This document shows, piece after piece, positions 5,859 through 6,512 of a stretch of DNA of 6,512 bases (within the stretch, counting starts at the first letter, position 1; each line of letters opens with the position of its first letter). The DNA comes from Synechococcaceae bacterium Bin_79_3 (GTDB lineage Bacteria > Cyanobacteriota > Cyanobacteriia > PCC-6307 > Cyanobiaceae), in assembly GCA_009914645.1 (NCBI GenBank), contig VFLB01000292.1:1-6512 (forward strand). The letters are read 5' to 3'. Both the position numbers and the translations under genes were made by a program. The notes below the pieces were generated by a model. It saw nothing but the letters and a program-made list of their open reading frames with translations. It was not told the origin of the DNA and searched no databases.

Positions 5859-6512
5859 GGCTTTACTGGGCTGCCAGGCACGGCATAAAGAGCGCCCTCC
5901 AGCACGATACGGCTAATGCCTTGGGCCAAAATATATGGAGCGGTGAGCTCAAGCAGGCTGGAATCTGGAACCTTAATCACCCTTTGGCTGCGGCCGCATT
6001 GCCTTTTGGCCTGGCGTGGATTAATAAATAAAGCAATCGCTTGTAAATCCTCTTCCTCAGAAGCAATAAGACCTAATTCTGTGAAATCTCTTACTGGGGT
6101 ACCTTTTAGTTCCACTTCACGATCTACCAATAAATAAAGACTTGCTGGCAATTCGCTTGCAACTAATGGTTTGCTAACGCATGGGCTAGTATCACTGAGG
6201 TTTGCAGTAACCGCAAGGGGTGCAAAGGCAATGAAATCATTATTTGATTCAATCTCAAGATCACTGAATTCCGAATCACTGAATTCTGGGTCACTCAGTT
6301 CAGTCTCACTTGCTTCAGCGTCAATAACTTCAAAATCTTCTTTAGCTAATTCCTCTTCATTATGATCAGCATATTCTGCAGCACTAGGTAATACCTTCCC
6401 TATATCTTTTACAGCAGACCCAGCAATCCGCAGATCTTTTATTGCTCCATAAGCTTCAATACCGATAGCAGCTTTTATGGTGCGGCTCACAGTATTTGCG
6501 CTGCAACCAAAA
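5855..6512 (-). CDS. Uncharacterised protein, 5' end outside window: HTH-like N-terminus, acidic repeat linker, conserved-looking C-terminal domain
   Basis: The frame is open to the right edge, so the start is probably outside the window; an internal GTG at 6490 would give 211 aa but would cut through the segment FGCSANTVSRTIK. That segment, followed by IGIEAYGAIKDLR, reads like a helix-turn-helix of the kind ending in an S-x-x-TV-x-R recognition helix. Numbering from the GTG, residues 42-81 form an acidic linker (18 Asp/Glu in 40) containing four five-residue repeats (ASETE, LSDPE, FSDSE, FSDLE). A globular-looking C-terminal half follows from about 115: LYLLVDREVELKG, IALFINPRQAKRQCGRSQR, VIKVPDSSLLELTAPYILAQ, then GISRIVLEGALYAV. 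I do not recognise a named domain there, though it resembles hypothetical proteins I recall in picocyanobacteria. Its TAA overlaps that of the small membrane protein. A DNA-binding role is only inferred from the HTH-like segment. Confidence 0.7.
   Translation of the reverse strand, partial: FGCSANTVSRTIKAAIGIEAYGAIKDLRIAGSAVKDIGKVLPSAAEYADHNEEELAKEDFEVIDAEASETELSDPEFSDSEFSDLEIESNNDFIAFAPLAVTANLSDTSPCVSKPLVASELPASLYLLVDREVELKGTPVRDFTELGLIASEEEDLQAIALFINPRQAKRQCGRSQRVIKVPDSSLLELTAPYILAQGISRIVLEGALYAVPGSPVKP
6254..6313 (-). repeat. Four tandem degenerate 15-bp repeats encoding acidic pentapeptides
   Basis: Four consecutive 15-base units on the plus strand (starting at 6254, 6269, 6284 and 6299) share a TCACT core, and the middle ones also share leading TTC; the first two units share TCACTGAA. 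Read on the minus strand they encode ASETE, LSDPE, FSDSE and FSDLE. Unit length is a multiple of three, so copy-number change keeps the frame. They look like a duplicated low-complexity linker rather than a regulatory repeat. Confidence 0.75.

Noticed and set aside
6254..6313. CRISPR array or iteron-type repeat
   Set aside because: Units are adjacent with no spacers, only four copies, degenerate, and in frame within a coding region.
6171..6365. Serine-rich open frame on the plus strand opposite the acidic repeat
   Set aside because: The apparent serine repeat is the mirror of the 15-bp repeats in the minus-strand gene; there is no start context or domain.
1..6512. Mobile element, defence island or biosynthetic cluster
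   Set aside because: No transposase, integrase, terminal repeats, tRNA-linked attachment site or atypical cargo was seen; gene content is core housekeeping with conserved-looking order.

Overview
The window looks like a piece of a picocyanobacterial chromosome (marine or freshwater Synechococcus/Prochlorococcus/Cyanobium type). I base this on the close resemblance of PNPase, S14, CysQ and RsmI to what I remember of that lineage, on the gene order (serS?)-rseP-rpsN-pnp-cysQ-rsmI, on the single-PDZ form of RseP, and on a base composition that reads as close to balanced. No database search was possible, so species-level placement is not attempted.

Layout: positions 1-53 carry what is probably the last codons of an upstream gene (perhaps serS), ending in a TAG that directly abuts the GTG start of rseP. 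The rseP gene (54-1142, +) encodes a site-2 membrane metalloprotease; a perfect 14-bp hairpin straddles its stop codon. A 69-bp gap leads to rpsN (1212-1514, +, ribosomal protein uS14), which ends in a strong intrinsic terminator (1558-1590). A short leader with a weak promoter candidate precedes pnp (1650-3809, +, polynucleotide phosphorylase). pnp converges on cysQ (3828-4733, -, 3'(2'),5'-bisphosphate nucleotidase) across an 18-bp gap with an inverted repeat. cysQ and rsmI (4732-5610, +, 16S rRNA C1402 2'-O-methyltransferase) diverge from overlapping start codons. A small two-helix LapA/DUF1049-like membrane protein follows rsmI (5631-5858, +; start fixed by a strong Shine-Dalgarno). It converges, with overlapping stop codons, on an uncharacterised protein (5855 to beyond 6512, -) with an HTH-like N-terminus, an acidic pentapeptide-repeat linker and a conserved-looking C-terminal domain.

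Functionally this is mostly a housekeeping block around RNA and translation: ribosomal protein S14, RNA decay (PNPase), rRNA modification (RsmI) and removal of pAp, a sulfur-assimilation by-product known to inhibit some exoribonucleases (CysQ), with membrane proteolysis (RseP) on one side. I see no mobile element, CRISPR array, tRNA, rRNA or defence system, and no stretch over 300 bases without a gene. The least explained items are the partial HTH/acidic-repeat protein at the right edge, the hairpin around the rseP stop codon, and the overlapping divergent starts of cysQ and rsmI.
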